A stretch of 64,000 nt of DNA. It comes from Rhizobium sp. TH135. Lineage in GTDB: Bacteria > Pseudomonadota > Alphaproteobacteria > Rhizobiales > Rhizobiaceae. Below, piece by piece: positions 39,676-49,148 of the stretch. The position numbers and the translations under genes were made by a program. Each line of letters starts with the position of its first letter. Within the stretch, counting starts at the first letter, position 1. The stretch covers positions 248,001 to 312,000 of the forward strand of contig NZ_PKRP01000003.1 of assembly GCF_002855515.1 (NCBI RefSeq), read 5' to 3'. Under the pieces are notes generated by a model that was given only the letters and a program-made list of their open reading frames with translations, made no database searches and had not been told where the DNA came from.

Positions 39676-40752
39676 ATGTTGCAGCAAAAGATCCCCGCCA
39701 CCGTCATCACCGGCTTCCTGGGGGCCGGCAAGACCACCATCATCCGCAACATGCTGATGAATGCCGGCGGCAAGAAGATCGCGCTGATCATCAATGAATT
39801 CGGCGATCTCGGCGTTGACGGCGACGTGCTGAAGGGCTGTGGCGCAGACAACTGCACCGAAGACGACATCATCGAACTCACCAATGGCTGCATCTGCTGC
39901 ACGGTTGCCGACGACTTCGTGCCGACCATGCTGAAGCTGCTCGAGCGTGACGTGAAGCCCGACCACATCGTCATCGAAACTTCTGGCCTGGCGCTGCCGC
40001 AGCCGCTGGTCGCCGCCTTCAACTGGCCCGATATCCGGACCCGCGTCACCGTTGATGGTGTCGTCACAGTGGTCGACAGTGCTGCCGTCGCCGCCGGTCG
40101 TTTTGCCGATGACCACGACGCGGTCGCCGCCCAGCGCGCCGAGGACGACAATCTCGACCACGAAAGCCCCATCGAAGAACTCTTCGAGGACCAGCTGACC
40201 TGCGCCGACCTTATCGTGCTCAACAAGACCGATCTGCTCGACGCTGCCGGCATTGCTGCGGTGCGCGCGGAAGTCACCGGCCGCACCAGCCGCAAGCCTT
40301 CGATGATCGAGGCAAAGAATGGCGAAGTGCCCTCGCTCGTCCTGCTCGGCATCGGCGCCAGCACGGAAGATGACATCGACAACCGCAAGTCCCATCATGA
40401 ACTGGAGCACGATGCGCTGCATGCCTCGGGCGAGGACCACGACCATCATCACGACCACGACGAGTTCGAAAGCTTCGTGCTGAAGCTCGGCGCGATCAAG
40501 GATGCCTCGGAGTTCATCGACCGCCTCAAGCCGGTTATCGAGAAGCACGATATCCTGCGTTTGAAGGGTTTCATCGACGTACCCGGCAAGCCGATGCGCC
40601 TCGTCATCCAGGCCGTCGGCACCCGCATCGACACCTATTTCGACCGTCCCTGGACGAGCGCCGAAAAGCGCGAGACGCGCATCGTCGTCATCGGCCTGCA
40701 CGAATGGGATTTCGGTGCGGTCGTCGAGGACGTTCAGGCAGCGGCCGGCTGA
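39676..40752 (+). CDS. cobW: CobW metallochaperone GTPase
   Basis: The 358-aa G3E GTPase is thought to supply cobalt to the CobNST chelatase. Motifs are GFLGAGKTTIIRN (Walker A), the CxCC metal site NGCICCTVADDF, and LNKTD. A His/Asp-rich stretch EDHDHHHDHDEFE (about residue 255) precedes the CobW C-terminal domain. It starts three bases after cobU. Confidence 0.95.
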   Translation: MLQQKIPATVITGFLGAGKTTIIRNMLMNAGGKKIALIINEFGDLGVDGDVLKGCGADNCTEDDIIELTNGCICCTVADDFVPTMLKLLERDVKPDHIVIETSGLALPQPLVAAFNWPDIRTRVTVDGVVTVVDSAAVAAGRFADDHDAVAAQRAEDDNLDHESPIEELFEDQLTCADLIVLNKTDLLDAAGIAAVRAEVTGRTSRKPSMIEAKNGEVPSLVLLGIGASTEDDIDNRKSHHELEHDALHASGEDHDHHHDHDEFESFVLKLGAIKDASEFIDRLKPVIEKHDILRLKGFIDVPGKPMRLVIQAVGTRIDTYFDRPWTSAEKRETRIVVIGLHEWDFGAVVEDVQAAAG

Positions 40753-40755
40753 TCC

Positions 40756-43700
40756 ATGCATCTCCTGCTTGCCCAGAAGGGATCGATCAGCGACGGCGAC
40801 GAGGCGATCGATCTTGGCCAGACCCCGGGGGACGTGCTGTTCCTCTCGGCGGCCGACACGGAGTTGGCTGCGATCGCAGCCGCCGTGGAGGCGAGGGGCG
40901 AGCAGGCGGTTCGCTGGCGGCTTGCCAGCCTGATGACGCTCAAGCATCCGATGTCGGTCGATACCTACATCAAACGCACGGCACGCCATGCGCGGCTTAT
41001 CGTCGTCAGAGCGTTGGGTGGAGCAAGCTACTTCCACTACGCGCTGGAGGCGTTGCATGCTTGCGCCCGTCGCAGTCGCGCTGTCATCGTCGTACTGCCC
41101 GGTGACGACAAGCCGGACGACGGACTCGCACCGTTCCAGAACAGCTCAGACGAGGACCGACAGGCTCTCTGGACCTATTTGACCGAAGGTGGCGCGGGGA
41201 ATGCATCCGCTTTCGTCGCCTATGCCGAGGCCTTGCTCGCTGGCGCCGACCGGCCGGAGCCTGCACGTCCGCTGTTGAAGGCCGGCATCTGGTGGCCGGG
41301 CAGGGGCGTGATAGGGGTTGAGGAATGGGAGAGGCTGGCGTTTGCGGAGCCCCCCTCTGACCTGCCGCCCATCGCCCCACTCTGCTTCTACCGCGCCCTC
41401 GTCCAGGGCGGCGAGACGGCGCCAGTCGAAGCCATGGTCGAGGCCTTGAAGGCCGAGGGTCTCATTCCCCTGCCGGTGTTCGTCTCCAGTCTCAAGGACC
41501 AGGTCTCGGTCGATACGCTGCGCGCCATCTTCGACCGTTTCCCGCCATCGGTGGTCATCAACACGACAGGCTTTGCCGTCTCGACCCCGGGCGCCGAAAA
41601 GCCGTCGACGGTGCTCGACGAGACGGGCGCCGTCGTGCTGCAGGCGATCTTCTCCTCTTCGCCGCGTACCACCTGGGAGAATTCGAGCCAGGGCCTGAGC
41701 GCCCGCGATCTGGCGATGAGCGTCGCCCTTCCTGAAGTCGACGGCCGCGTCCTGACCCGCGCCGTCTCCTTCAAGTCGAAGGCGCGGTTCGATGAGCGGG
41801 TCGAAGCCAATCTCGTCAGCCATGAGCCGGATGCCGGCCGCATGCGCTTCGTCGCAGAGCTCGCTGCCAACTGGGCGAAGCTTCGCGCGACCGAAGCTGC
41901 GGATCGCCGGGTCGCCTTGATCATGGCCAATTACCCGAACCGTGACGGACGTCTCGGCAACGGGGTCGGTCTCGATACGCCAGCAGGCACGATCGAAGTG
42001 ATGCGCGCCATGCGCGACGCAGGCTACGATCTCGCCGATCTGCCCGCGGACGGTGATGTGCTGATGCAGGCGTTGATGGCCGGCCCGACCAATGCGGCGA
42101 ATGACGGACGCGTTATTCGAGAACGCCTTTCCGTCAGTGATTACATGAAGTTCTTCGAGGATCTTCCAAAAGAGGTTCAGGATCGCGTCACCGCGCGCTG
42201 GGGTGCCCCGGAGGCCGATCCCTTCAATCTCGAGGGCGCCTTCGCGCTGCCGCTGATGCGCTTCGGCAAGCTCATGATCGGCATCCAGCCGGCGCGTGGC
42301 TACAACATTGATCCCAAGGAAACCTACCATTCCCCGGACCTCGTGCCGCCGCATGGCTATCTCGCCTTCTACGCTTTCCTGAGGCGGGAATTCGGCGCTC
42401 AAGCGGTGATCCACATGGGCAAACACGGCAATCTCGAATGGATGCCGGGCAAGGCTTTGGCGCTGTCGGAAACCTGTTTCCCCGAAGCCGTGTTCGGCCC
42501 GCTCCCGCATCTCTATCCCTTCATCGTCAACGACCCCGGTGAGGGCACGCAAGCCAAGCGCCGCACCTCCGCCGTCATCATCGATCACCTGACGCCACCA
42601 CTGACGCGGGCCGAAAGCTACGGACCGCTGAAGGACCTGGAGGCACTGGTCGACGAGTATTACGAGGCCTCCGGCGGCGATCCGCGCCGGTTGGTCCTTT
42701 TGAAGAAGCAGATCCTGGAGTTGATCGCCGATATCGGCCTCGACCAGGATGCCGGCATCGCCAAGGGCGAGGCGGAAGATCAGGCGCTGGAAAAGCTAGA
42801 CGCCTATCTCTGCGACCTCAAGGAAATGCAGATCCGCGACGGGCTGCACATCTTTGGTCTAGCCCCTGAGGGGCGGTTGCTGACGGATCTCGTCGTCGCG
42901 CTTGCCCGGGTGCCACGCGGTCAGGGCGAGGGGGGTGATGCCAGCCTGCAGCGGGCAATCGCGTGGGATCTGCTGAAGACTGAAGGCTTCGACCCTCTCG
43001 ACTGCGTCATGTCTGATCCCTGGACAGGCCCGAAGCCCGAGATGCTCGCCGATCGCGTCGACGCACCCTGGCGCACGGCCGGCGACGCCGTCGAGCGCAT
43101 CGAACTCCTCGCTGCACAGCTGGTCGCGGGGGAGATCGCCTGCCCGGATGGATGGCCCCGCACCCAAGCCGTTCTCGCTGAAATCGGAACCCGCCTCAAA
43201 CCCGCCGTCGTCTCCTCTGGCCCCGCCGAAATCCGGGGCTTGCTGAAGGGGCTAGCCGGCCAATTCGTGCCCCCGGGTCCCTCAGGCGCGCCCACGCGCG
43301 GGCGACCTGACGTCCTGCCCACAGGGCGAAACTTCTACTCCGTCGACAGCCGCGCAGTCCCCACGCCGGCGGCTTACGAACTCGGCAAGAAATCCGCCGA
43401 GCTTTTGATCCAGCGTTATGTGCAGGACCATGGCGAATGGCCTGTTTCATTCGGCATCACCGCCTGGGGCACGTCGAATATGCGCACCGGCGGCGATGAT
43501 ATCGCGCAGGCTCTGGCCCTCATCGGCGTCAAGCCGCTCTGGGACATGGCCTCGCGCCGCGTCACCGGCTTCGAGGTGATCCCGATGGCGATCCTCGGAC
43601 GCCCGCGAGTCGACGTGACGCTGCGCATTTCAGGCTTCTTCCGCGATGCTTTCCCCGAACAAATCGCACTCTTCGACAAGGCGGTGCGCGCCGTGGCCGC

Positions 43701-44517
43701 CCTTGACGAAGATGAGGGCGACAATCCGATCGCGGCCCGTGTCCGGGCAGAGACCGGCAAACTGGTCGCCGAAGGACTCGATGCAAAACAGGCCGCCCGT
43801 CGCGCCGGCTACCGCGTCTTCGGCTCTAAGCCTGGCGCCTATGGGGCTGGCCTGCAGGCACTCATCGATGAAAAGGGCTGGACCGACCGCGCCGATCTCG
43901 CCGAGAGCTATCTCGTCTGGGGCGGTTATGCCTATGGCGCGGGCGAGGAAGGGAAGGCCGAACGTGGGCTGTTCGAGGAGCGGCTGCGCTCTGTCCAGGC
44001 CGTGGTGCAGAACCAGGACAACCGCGAGCACGATCTGCTCGACAGCGACGACTACTACCAGTTCGAAGGCGGTATGACGGCGGCGATCGAACATGTGGCG
44101 GGTGTCAGGCCCAAGGTCTATCACAACGACCATTCGCGGCCGGAAAAGCCGGTGATCCGCAGCCTCGAGGAAGAGATCGGTCGTGTCGTGCGCGCCCGTG
44201 TGGTCAATCCAAAGTGGATCGACGGCGTCATGCGCCACGGTTACAAGGGCGCTTTCGAGATCACTGCCACGGTGGACTACATGTTCGCCTTCGCCGCAAC
44301 GACGGGTGCCGTCCGCGACCATCATTTCGAGGCCGTCTACCAGGCCTTCATTCTGGATGAGCGCGTGCGCGACTTCATGGCCGAGAAGAATGCACCGGCC
44401 CAGAAGGAACTGGCCGAGCGCCTGATCGAAGCGATCGACCGAGGCCTGTGGACGCCGAAGAGCAATTCGGCCAAGTTCACGTTGAGCGAAATGGTCGATG
44501 GAGGTGTGCGTGCCTGA
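40756..44517 (+). CDS. cobN: Aerobic cobaltochelatase subunit CobN
   Basis: This 1253-aa magnesium-chelatase H-like subunit inserts cobalt into hydrogenobyrinic acid a,c-diamide with CobS and CobT. Typical segments include HMGKHGNLEWMPGKALALSE, YEASGGDPRRLVLLKKQIL and YQFEGGMTAAIEHVAGVRPKVY. The length is normal. cobS and cobT are not in the window. It follows cobW by three bases. Confidence 0.96.
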   Translation: MHLLLAQKGSISDGDEAIDLGQTPGDVLFLSAADTELAAIAAAVEARGEQAVRWRLASLMTLKHPMSVDTYIKRTARHARLIVVRALGGASYFHYALEALHACARRSRAVIVVLPGDDKPDDGLAPFQNSSDEDRQALWTYLTEGGAGNASAFVAYAEALLAGADRPEPARPLLKAGIWWPGRGVIGVEEWERLAFAEPPSDLPPIAPLCFYRALVQGGETAPVEAMVEALKAEGLIPLPVFVSSLKDQVSVDTLRAIFDRFPPSVVINTTGFAVSTPGAEKPSTVLDETGAVVLQAIFSSSPRTTWENSSQGLSARDLAMSVALPEVDGRVLTRAVSFKSKARFDERVEANLVSHEPDAGRMRFVAELAANWAKLRATEAADRRVALIMANYPNRDGRLGNGVGLDTPAGTIEVMRAMRDAGYDLADLPADGDVLMQALMAGPTNAANDGRVIRERLSVSDYMKFFEDLPKEVQDRVTARWGAPEADPFNLEGAFALPLMRFGKLMIGIQPARGYNIDPKETYHSPDLVPPHGYLAFYAFLRREFGAQAVIHMGKHGNLEWMPGKALALSETCFPEAVFGPLPHLYPFIVNDPGEGTQAKRRTSAVIIDHLTPPLTRAESYGPLKDLEALVDEYYEASGGDPRRLVLLKKQILELIADIGLDQDAGIAKGEAEDQALEKLDAYLCDLKEMQIRDGLHIFGLAPEGRLLTDLVVALARVPRGQGEGGDASLQRAIAWDLLKTEGFDPLDCVMSDPWTGPKPEMLADRVDAPWRTAGDAVERIELLAAQLVAGEIACPDGWPRTQAVLAEIGTRLKPAVVSSGPAEIRGLLKGLAGQFVPPGPSGAPTRGRPDVLPTGRNFYSVDSRAVPTPAAYELGKKSAELLIQRYVQDHGEWPVSFGITAWGTSNMRTGGDDIAQALALIGVKPLWDMASRRVTGFEVIPMAILGRPRVDVTLRISGFFRDAFPEQIALFDKAVRAVAALDEDEGDNPIAARVRAETGKLVAEGLDAKQAARRAGYRVFGSKPGAYGAGLQALIDEKGWTDRADLAESYLVWGGYAYGAGEEGKAERGLFEERLRSVQAVVQNQDNREHDLLDSDDYYQFEGGMTAAIEHVAGVRPKVYHNDHSRPEKPVIRSLEEEIGRVVRARVVNPKWIDGVMRHGYKGAFEITATVDYMFAFAATTGAVRDHHFEAVYQAFILDERVRDFMAEKNAPAQKELAERLIEAIDRGLWTPKSNSAKFTLSEMVDGGVRA

Positions 44518-44929
44518 CGTTCAGGATGGAAAGCCGTTGGTTTTGAGCGGCCATTGCCTGTGCGGTGGGGTGCGCTTCCGCACAACTGGCCTCGTTCGAG
44601 CCTCCGGCCATTGCCATTGCGAAAGCTGCCGCCGCGCTGCCTCCTCGCCGGTCACCACCTTCTTCACCGTTCCGCGCAAGGGAATAGAACTCTCTGGTGA
44701 AAGCCTTCGCTACTACGCGTCTTCGCCCGGCGTTCGCCGCGGCTTTTGCGGCAATTGCGGCTCGCCGATGTCCTTCGAGACGGAACGCCGACCTGAGGAT
44801 ATCGATTTGTATGTGGCGAGTCTTGATGACGGCCTTTCCGTCCCGATCCGTGAGCACTGGCACTGGGACGAACGCGTCGACTGGCTGACTGTCGTCGACG
44901 AGCTGCCGAAGAGCGAGGGCGGCGTGTGA
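44510..44929 (+). CDS. GFA-family (CENP-V) zinc protein
   Basis: This 139-aa protein carries the GFA/CENP-V fold. Zinc cysteines are visible in GHCLCGGVRF, GHCHCESCRRA and GFCGNCGSPM. Some members act on S-hydroxymethylglutathione, but most are uncharacterised. The GTG start at 44510 with GGAGG five bases upstream overlaps cobN by eight bases. It lies within the cob operon. Confidence 0.85.
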   Translation: MPDVQDGKPLVLSGHCLCGGVRFRTTGLVRASGHCHCESCRRAASSPVTTFFTVPRKGIELSGESLRYYASSPGVRRGFCGNCGSPMSFETERRPEDIDLYVASLDDGLSVPIREHWHWDERVDWLTVVDELPKSEGGV

Positions 44930-45372
44930 CGAAGTCGGTGCATATCGAACTGGTGGAGGGTGATGACGCTCTCCTGACCGGAGCCGTCGATGCCATTCTC
45001 GATGAGGCAGCCAAAGCGCAGGGACACCCGTTCGAGGGGCGCAAGGTTCAACTGCGGGCCCTGGACGCTGACGGCAAGATGTTGGGCGGGCTGATCGGCG
45101 CCCATCTGCAGCGCTGGTTCTTCGTTAAGCTTCTCGCTGTTTCGCCCGAGGCGCGCGGCGGCGGCATCGGTGCGCAGTTGCTCGCACGAGCCGAAGCCAT
45201 GGCGCGCGAGGATGGTCTCGTCGGGATCTATCTCGACACCTTCGAATTCCAGGCGCCGCGCTTCTACCTCCGCGAGGGCTACCGCGAGATCGGTCGCTTG
45301 CCGAAGGTGGGAGATGCCCCGCAGCGGATCTGGTTTGCAAAAGAATTCAACGAGACCGGGAGTACGACATGA
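44926..45372 (+). CDS. GNAT family N-acetyltransferase
   Basis: The 148-aa GNAT protein has the acetyl-CoA loop region LLAVSPEARGGGIGAQLLARA near residue 73 and the C-terminal FYLREGYREIGRLP. Its GTG start overlaps the GFA stop (GTGA). It is embedded between cobN and cobO; substrate unknown. Confidence 0.85.
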   Translation: MTKSVHIELVEGDDALLTGAVDAILDEAAKAQGHPFEGRKVQLRALDADGKMLGGLIGAHLQRWFFVKLLAVSPEARGGGIGAQLLARAEAMAREDGLVGIYLDTFEFQAPRFYLREGYREIGRLPKVGDAPQRIWFAKEFNETGSTT

Positions 45373-46001
45373 CCGAGGAAACCACTGCGAGCGGCGAAGC
45401 CGATCTCGCCCGCCACGCGGAAAAGATGGCCAAGAAGAAGGCCGCGCGCGACAAGATCATGGCGACGAAGACGGGCGAGAAAGGCCTGATCATCGTTCAT
45501 ACCGGCAAGGGCAAGGGCAAGTCGTCCGCCGCCTTCGGCATGATCTTCCGCCACATCGCCCACGGCAAGAAATGCGCCGTTGTCCAGTTCATCAAGGGCG
45601 CCATGTCGACCGGCGAACGGGACATGATCCTCAAGCATTTCTCGGACCTCTGCGACTTCCACACCATGGGTGAAGGCTTCACCTGGGAAACCCAGGACAA
45701 GGCGCGCGATATCGAGATGGCGCAGGCCGCCTGGGCGAAGGCCAAGGAGTTGATCCGCGATCCCTTAAATTCCATGGTGCTGCTCGACGAGGTAAACATC
45801 GCCATCCGCTACGACTATATCGATCTGGCCGAGGTGCTGGAGTTCCTCGCGACCGAGAAGCCTCCGATGACGCATGTCGTTCTGACCGGCCGCAACGCCA
45901 AGGACGAGTTGATCGAGCTTGCCGATCTCGTAACCGAGATGGAACTGGTGAAGCACCCCTTCCGCTCGGGCATCAAGGCTCAGATCGGGGTCGAGTACTA
46001 A
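45369..46001 (+). CDS. cobO: Cob(I)yrinic acid a,c-diamide adenosyltransferase
   Basis: The 210-aa CobA/BtuR/CobO-type enzyme adenosylates cob(I)yrinic acid diamide. The P-loop is HTGKGKGKSSAAFG near residue 46, followed by VVQFIKGAMSTGERDM and VLLDEVNIAIRYDY. It overlaps the GNAT gene by four bases (ATGA). Confidence 0.95.
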   Translation: MTEETTASGEADLARHAEKMAKKKAARDKIMATKTGEKGLIIVHTGKGKGKSSAAFGMIFRHIAHGKKCAVVQFIKGAMSTGERDMILKHFSDLCDFHTMGEGFTWETQDKARDIEMAQAAWAKAKELIRDPLNSMVLLDEVNIAIRYDYIDLAEVLEFLATEKPPMTHVVLTGRNAKDELIELADLVTEMELVKHPFRSGIKAQIGVEY

Positions 46002-46028
46002 TAGGCGAACGGCCCAGGGGCTGAGTAC

Positions 46029-46325
46029 TTAGCGCCGAAGAAAATCTGGGAGCGATCTATTATGGATCACTGACAGAATTTCGATGTCGGGAGACCGGAT
46101 GGCGTAGAAGATCAGGTGCTCGCCCTGAGGATAGGAATAGCAGTTATCACGCAGTTCGGGTCGCGCTCGGCCAAGGAGAGGTTGCTCGGCAAGCCATCTG
46201 AAACGGTGCCTGAGTTCGCCGAGGTATTTGCGACGCTGCTCATTGCCCCATTGCCGCGCGGTATAGTCATTGATCGCCTTGAGATCATCAGCCGCTTTCG
46301 GCGTAAGGCGATAGCGGCCGCTCAA
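46029..46325 (-). CDS. RelE/ParE family toxin
   Basis: This 98-aa protein has the ParE pattern: YRLTPKAADDLKAINDYTARQWG, then RFRWLAEQPLLGRARPELRDN and EHLIFYAIRSPDIEILSVIHN. ParE toxins poison DNA gyrase. Its start overlaps the antitoxin stop by four bases. Confidence 0.85.
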   Translation of the reverse strand: MSGRYRLTPKAADDLKAINDYTARQWGNEQRRKYLGELRHRFRWLAEQPLLGRARPELRDNCYSYPQGEHLIFYAIRSPDIEILSVIHNRSLPDFLRR

Positions 46326-46576
46326 CGGTGATCGACCTCGACATCCGTCTCGATCAGACGGTCGAGAAAATCGTCGCCGACAAACACTCCCGCCTTAGCC
46401 TGTTGCCGGCCTTCATCGATTTGTAGAAGAACGTCTGCAAGCTTGCGGTCCTGATCTTCCAAGCCTTTCAGCGCATCGTGCACGACCTCCTCCGCAGACG
46501 CATAGCGACCGCTCTTGACCTTCTCATCGATGAAGTTGAGCCAATGAGCTCCAAGATTGAGAGCTGTCTTTGCCAT
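46322..46576 (-). CDS. ParD-type antitoxin
   Basis: The 84-aa protein has an N-terminal RHH segment (TALNLGAHWLNFIDEKVKSGRYASAEEV-like) and an extended C-terminus that likely wraps the toxin. The start at 46576 has GAGAGGAA upstream. Antitoxin-first order with the toxin is standard. Confidence 0.85.
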   Translation of the reverse strand: MAKTALNLGAHWLNFIDEKVKSGRYASAEEVVHDALKGLEDQDRKLADVLLQIDEGRQQAKAGVFVGDDFLDRLIETDVEVDHR

Positions 46577-46651
46577 GGTTCCTCTCTGCGGGCCCTGAGT
46601 TGCCGAGAGTGAATATAGTGCTGCGCTCTCGGTCTGCAAAGAACGGACTCT

Positions 46652-47437
46652 TCAGACCCCGATCCACACCCGGATCGGGTTCGTCGGGTCAGCGAGCAGT
46701 CGGATCGCGAGTGCCACGCAGGTAACGACCAGCAGCGGCTTGATGATCTTGGCGCCCTGGCGCATGGCGAAGCGTGAGCCGGTCTGGGCACCGAGGAATT
46801 GACCGACGCCCATCAGGAGGCCGACTTTCCAGAGCACCACGCCGCTGGCAACGAAGATCAGGAAAGCGCCGACATTGGAGCCGAGGTTCAGAAGCTTCGT
46901 ATGCGCCGTCGCCTTCAACATGCCAAATCCGGCAAGCGAGACGAAGGCAAGCATGAAGAACGAGCCGGTGCCCGGGCCGAACACTCCGTCATAGAGGCCG
47001 ATCAGCGGCACAAGCGTTACGCCGAATACGAAGGGTGTCATGCGCTGATGGCGGTCTTCGTCGGAAATGTTCGGCTTCAGCGCAAAGTAGAGCGCGATGG
47101 CAACAAGCAGGAAGGGCATGAGCACCCGCAGAACGTCTCCCGGCACCACGGTTGCGATCAGGGCACCGATGGCACCACCGATGACCGCCATGACAGCCAT
47201 CGGCAGCTGCTTTTTCAGATCCACATGACCTTTGCGCGCATAGGCAAGCGTCGCCGACCCCGCGCCGAACATTGACTGCAGCTTGTTGGTGCCGAGCGTT
47301 TCCAGCGGCGGAATTCCCGCAATCAGCATGGCTGGAATGGTGATCAACCCGCCGCCACCGGCAATCGAATCGATGAAGCCGGCGATAAAGGCAGCGACGA
47401 ACAAAAGCAGCAGGGCTTGGAAGGCGAGATCGGCCAC
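46652..47437 (-). CDS. TSUP family (TauE/SafE) membrane transporter
   Basis: The roughly 261-aa membrane protein has eight or so helices and the family segments GFIDSIAGGGGLITIPAML and GLYDGVFGPGTGSFFM. TSUP members move sulfite, sulfonates or other anions. The start is set at a GTG (47437), because the longer frame to 47509 opens with non-hydrophobic sequence; this is uncertain. It is divergent from cbiX. Confidence 0.85.
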   Translation of the reverse strand: MADLAFQALLLLFVAAFIAGFIDSIAGGGGLITIPAMLIAGIPPLETLGTNKLQSMFGAGSATLAYARKGHVDLKKQLPMAVMAVIGGAIGALIATVVPGDVLRVLMPFLLVAIALYFALKPNISDEDRHQRMTPFVFGVTLVPLIGLYDGVFGPGTGSFFMLAFVSLAGFGMLKATAHTKLLNLGSNVGAFLIFVASGVVLWKVGLLMGVGQFLGAQTGSRFAMRQGAKIIKPLLVVTCVALAIRLLADPTNPIRVWIGV

Positions 47438-47589
47438 GGGGAGACTCGTGCAGGGTGAGGGAAGGTGCCGTCGTTGTGGACCAAACGCCTCGGCTGCGCA
47501 ACCTTGCAAGGCCGTGTCGTGCGGGTCGCAGAGGGGACATTCTGTGAACTGCCGCTTCCGTCACACAAAGCGCCGCAATCCGGTTTGAC

Positions 47590-47786
47590 CGCTGGGTTAG
47601 GCTTCGATAAAGCTCAGGGTAATGTGCGACGGCGCCTGTTCGACAGGCTGGAAATAGTCCGGTGCGGCCGACCCAATCAGGGGGCCAATTCCGGAGCTGT
47701 CCCAAAGGCCATGGACCACGCCTGAAGAGGTGGATGGTTCGGCGCTTCGTACAGGCAGACAAAACGAAGCAGGGAGGCCTTAACCT
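47590..47786 (+). promoter_or_regulatory. Structured leader of cbiX; possible variant cobalamin riboswitch
   Basis: The 349-base gap between the TSUP gene and cbiX has no gene. It contains the hairpin GCCTGTTCGACAGGC (47634-47648), GGAAATAGTCCGGTG, and AATTCCGGAGCTGTCCC (47687-47703), which recall the 5' half of cobalamin riboswitches. The CCCGCAACTGT and B12-box segments are missing. A further hairpin, GCTTCGT...ACGAAGC (about 47743-47770), ends just before the GGGAGG ribosome-binding site. Confidence 0.35.
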
Positions 47787-49148
47787 ATGGCGGAAAAACT
47801 CGGAATCATGGTCTGCGGCCACGGCAGCCGCAATCAGAATGCGGCGAAGGAATTCGCCGTGATCGCAGAGGCGCTGCGCGCCCGCAACCCCGACATGCCG
47901 GTCGAATACGGCTATCTCGAATTCTGCAATCCGGTGATCTCAGCCGGTCTCGACAGTCTGCGCGAACAGGGCGTGACCCGCGTGCTGGCCGTCCCCGGCA
48001 TGCTGTTTGCTGCCGGCCACGCCAAGAACGACATTCCCTCGGTGCTCAACACCTATCAGGCACAGAACCCGGGCATGGTGGTCAACTACGGCCGCGAGCT
48101 TGGCATCGACCTGAAGATGATCCGCGCCGCTGGTGATCGCATTCAGGCGGCCGTCGATGAGGCAAACGAGACGCTCGGCTTCGTCGAGAAACACGACACG
48201 CTGCTGATGGTCGTCGGTCGCGGCTCGTCTGATCCGGACGCCAATTCCAACGCCACCAAGGTCATGCGCATGCTCTGGGAAGGCATGGGCTTCGGTTGGG
48301 GCGAAACCTGCTATTCGGGTGTCACCTTCCCGCTGGTGGAGCCAGGCCTGACCCATGCCGCCAAGCTTGGCTACAAGCGCATCGTCGTCTTCCCGTATTT
48401 CCTGTTCACCGGCGTGCTGGTGAAGCGCATCTACAGCTACACCGACGAGGTGGCAGCGCGTTACCCGGAGATTCAGTTCGTCAAGGCGAGCTATCTGAAC
48501 GACCACCCGCTGGTTCTCGACGCGTTCCAGGATCGTGTGAAGGAGATCCTCGAAGGCGCGGCGGTGATGAACTGCCAGATGTGCAAGTATCGCGAACAGG
48601 TGCTCGGCTTCGAGGCTGACGTGGGCCAGCCCCAGGAAAGCCATCACCACCACGTCGAGGGCATCGGCGGCGGTTTGGAAAACTGTCCCTGCAAGGGGGA
48701 TTGCGACGCCTCCTGCCGCGATCCCGATTTCTGTCGCGAGCATGGCCTGCCGTGGACACCGCTGCACAGCCATGCGGAACCGGCACCTTTGAAGCCAGTG
48801 CCCGTTGAGCCGACCTTCGACTACGCGCCGTCCTTCACACTCGGTGGCAAGTATGCCGGCCTCAAGGACAAGACCCCTGATGCCGATCTGCAGGCGGTGA
48901 TGGACGCTCCGTCCTCCGGCAAGGCTGCCCAGCACGAGCATGGTCCCAACTGCGGCTGTGGCCATCACGACCACGATCATGGTCACGGACATCACCACGA
49001 CCATGGTCATCACCATGGCCACGATCACGGACACGACCATGGACATGCCCACGGTCATTCCCATGGTCACGGTCACGACCATCATCACGCACCTTACCCC
49101 CATGCCGACCATCCGCTGGGGCCGAAGTCGATGCAGAAGAAAAAGTAA
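47787..49148 (+). CDS. cbiX: CbiX-type sirohydrochlorin cobaltochelatase with His-rich tail
   Basis: The 453-aa protein has two CbiX domains (MVCGHGSRNQNAAKEFAVIA near 8; VVGRGSSDPDANSNATKVMR near 145). The conserved histidine motifs include AAGHAKNDIPS. A Cys segment, NCQMCKYREQV, lies near 255, and a second Cys group, NCPCKGDCDASCRDPDFCRE, near 293. The C-terminal 70 residues are dominated by His-Asp-Gly repeats. It would insert cobalt early into sirohydrochlorin. It opens the second cob operon. Confidence 0.88.
   Translation: MAEKLGIMVCGHGSRNQNAAKEFAVIAEALRARNPDMPVEYGYLEFCNPVISAGLDSLREQGVTRVLAVPGMLFAAGHAKNDIPSVLNTYQAQNPGMVVNYGRELGIDLKMIRAAGDRIQAAVDEANETLGFVEKHDTLLMVVGRGSSDPDANSNATKVMRMLWEGMGFGWGETCYSGVTFPLVEPGLTHAAKLGYKRIVVFPYFLFTGVLVKRIYSYTDEVAARYPEIQFVKASYLNDHPLVLDAFQDRVKEILEGAAVMNCQMCKYREQVLGFEADVGQPQESHHHHVEGIGGGLENCPCKGDCDASCRDPDFCREHGLPWTPLHSHAEPAPLKPVPVEPTFDYAPSFTLGGKYAGLKDKTPDADLQAVMDAPSSGKAAQHEHGPNCGCGHHDHDHGHGHHHDHGHHHGHDHGHDHGHAHGHSHGHGHDHHHAPYPHADHPLGPKSMQKKK

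Noticed and set aside
39109..41058. 649-codon open frame antisense to cobU/cobW/cobN
   Set aside because: Shadow frame opposite three clear cob genes.
48940..49110. Short repeats of CATGGTCAC type that could look like a repeat array
   Set aside because: They encode the His-Asp-Gly tail of CbiX in frame; spacing is codon-based, not spacer-based, so not CRISPR.
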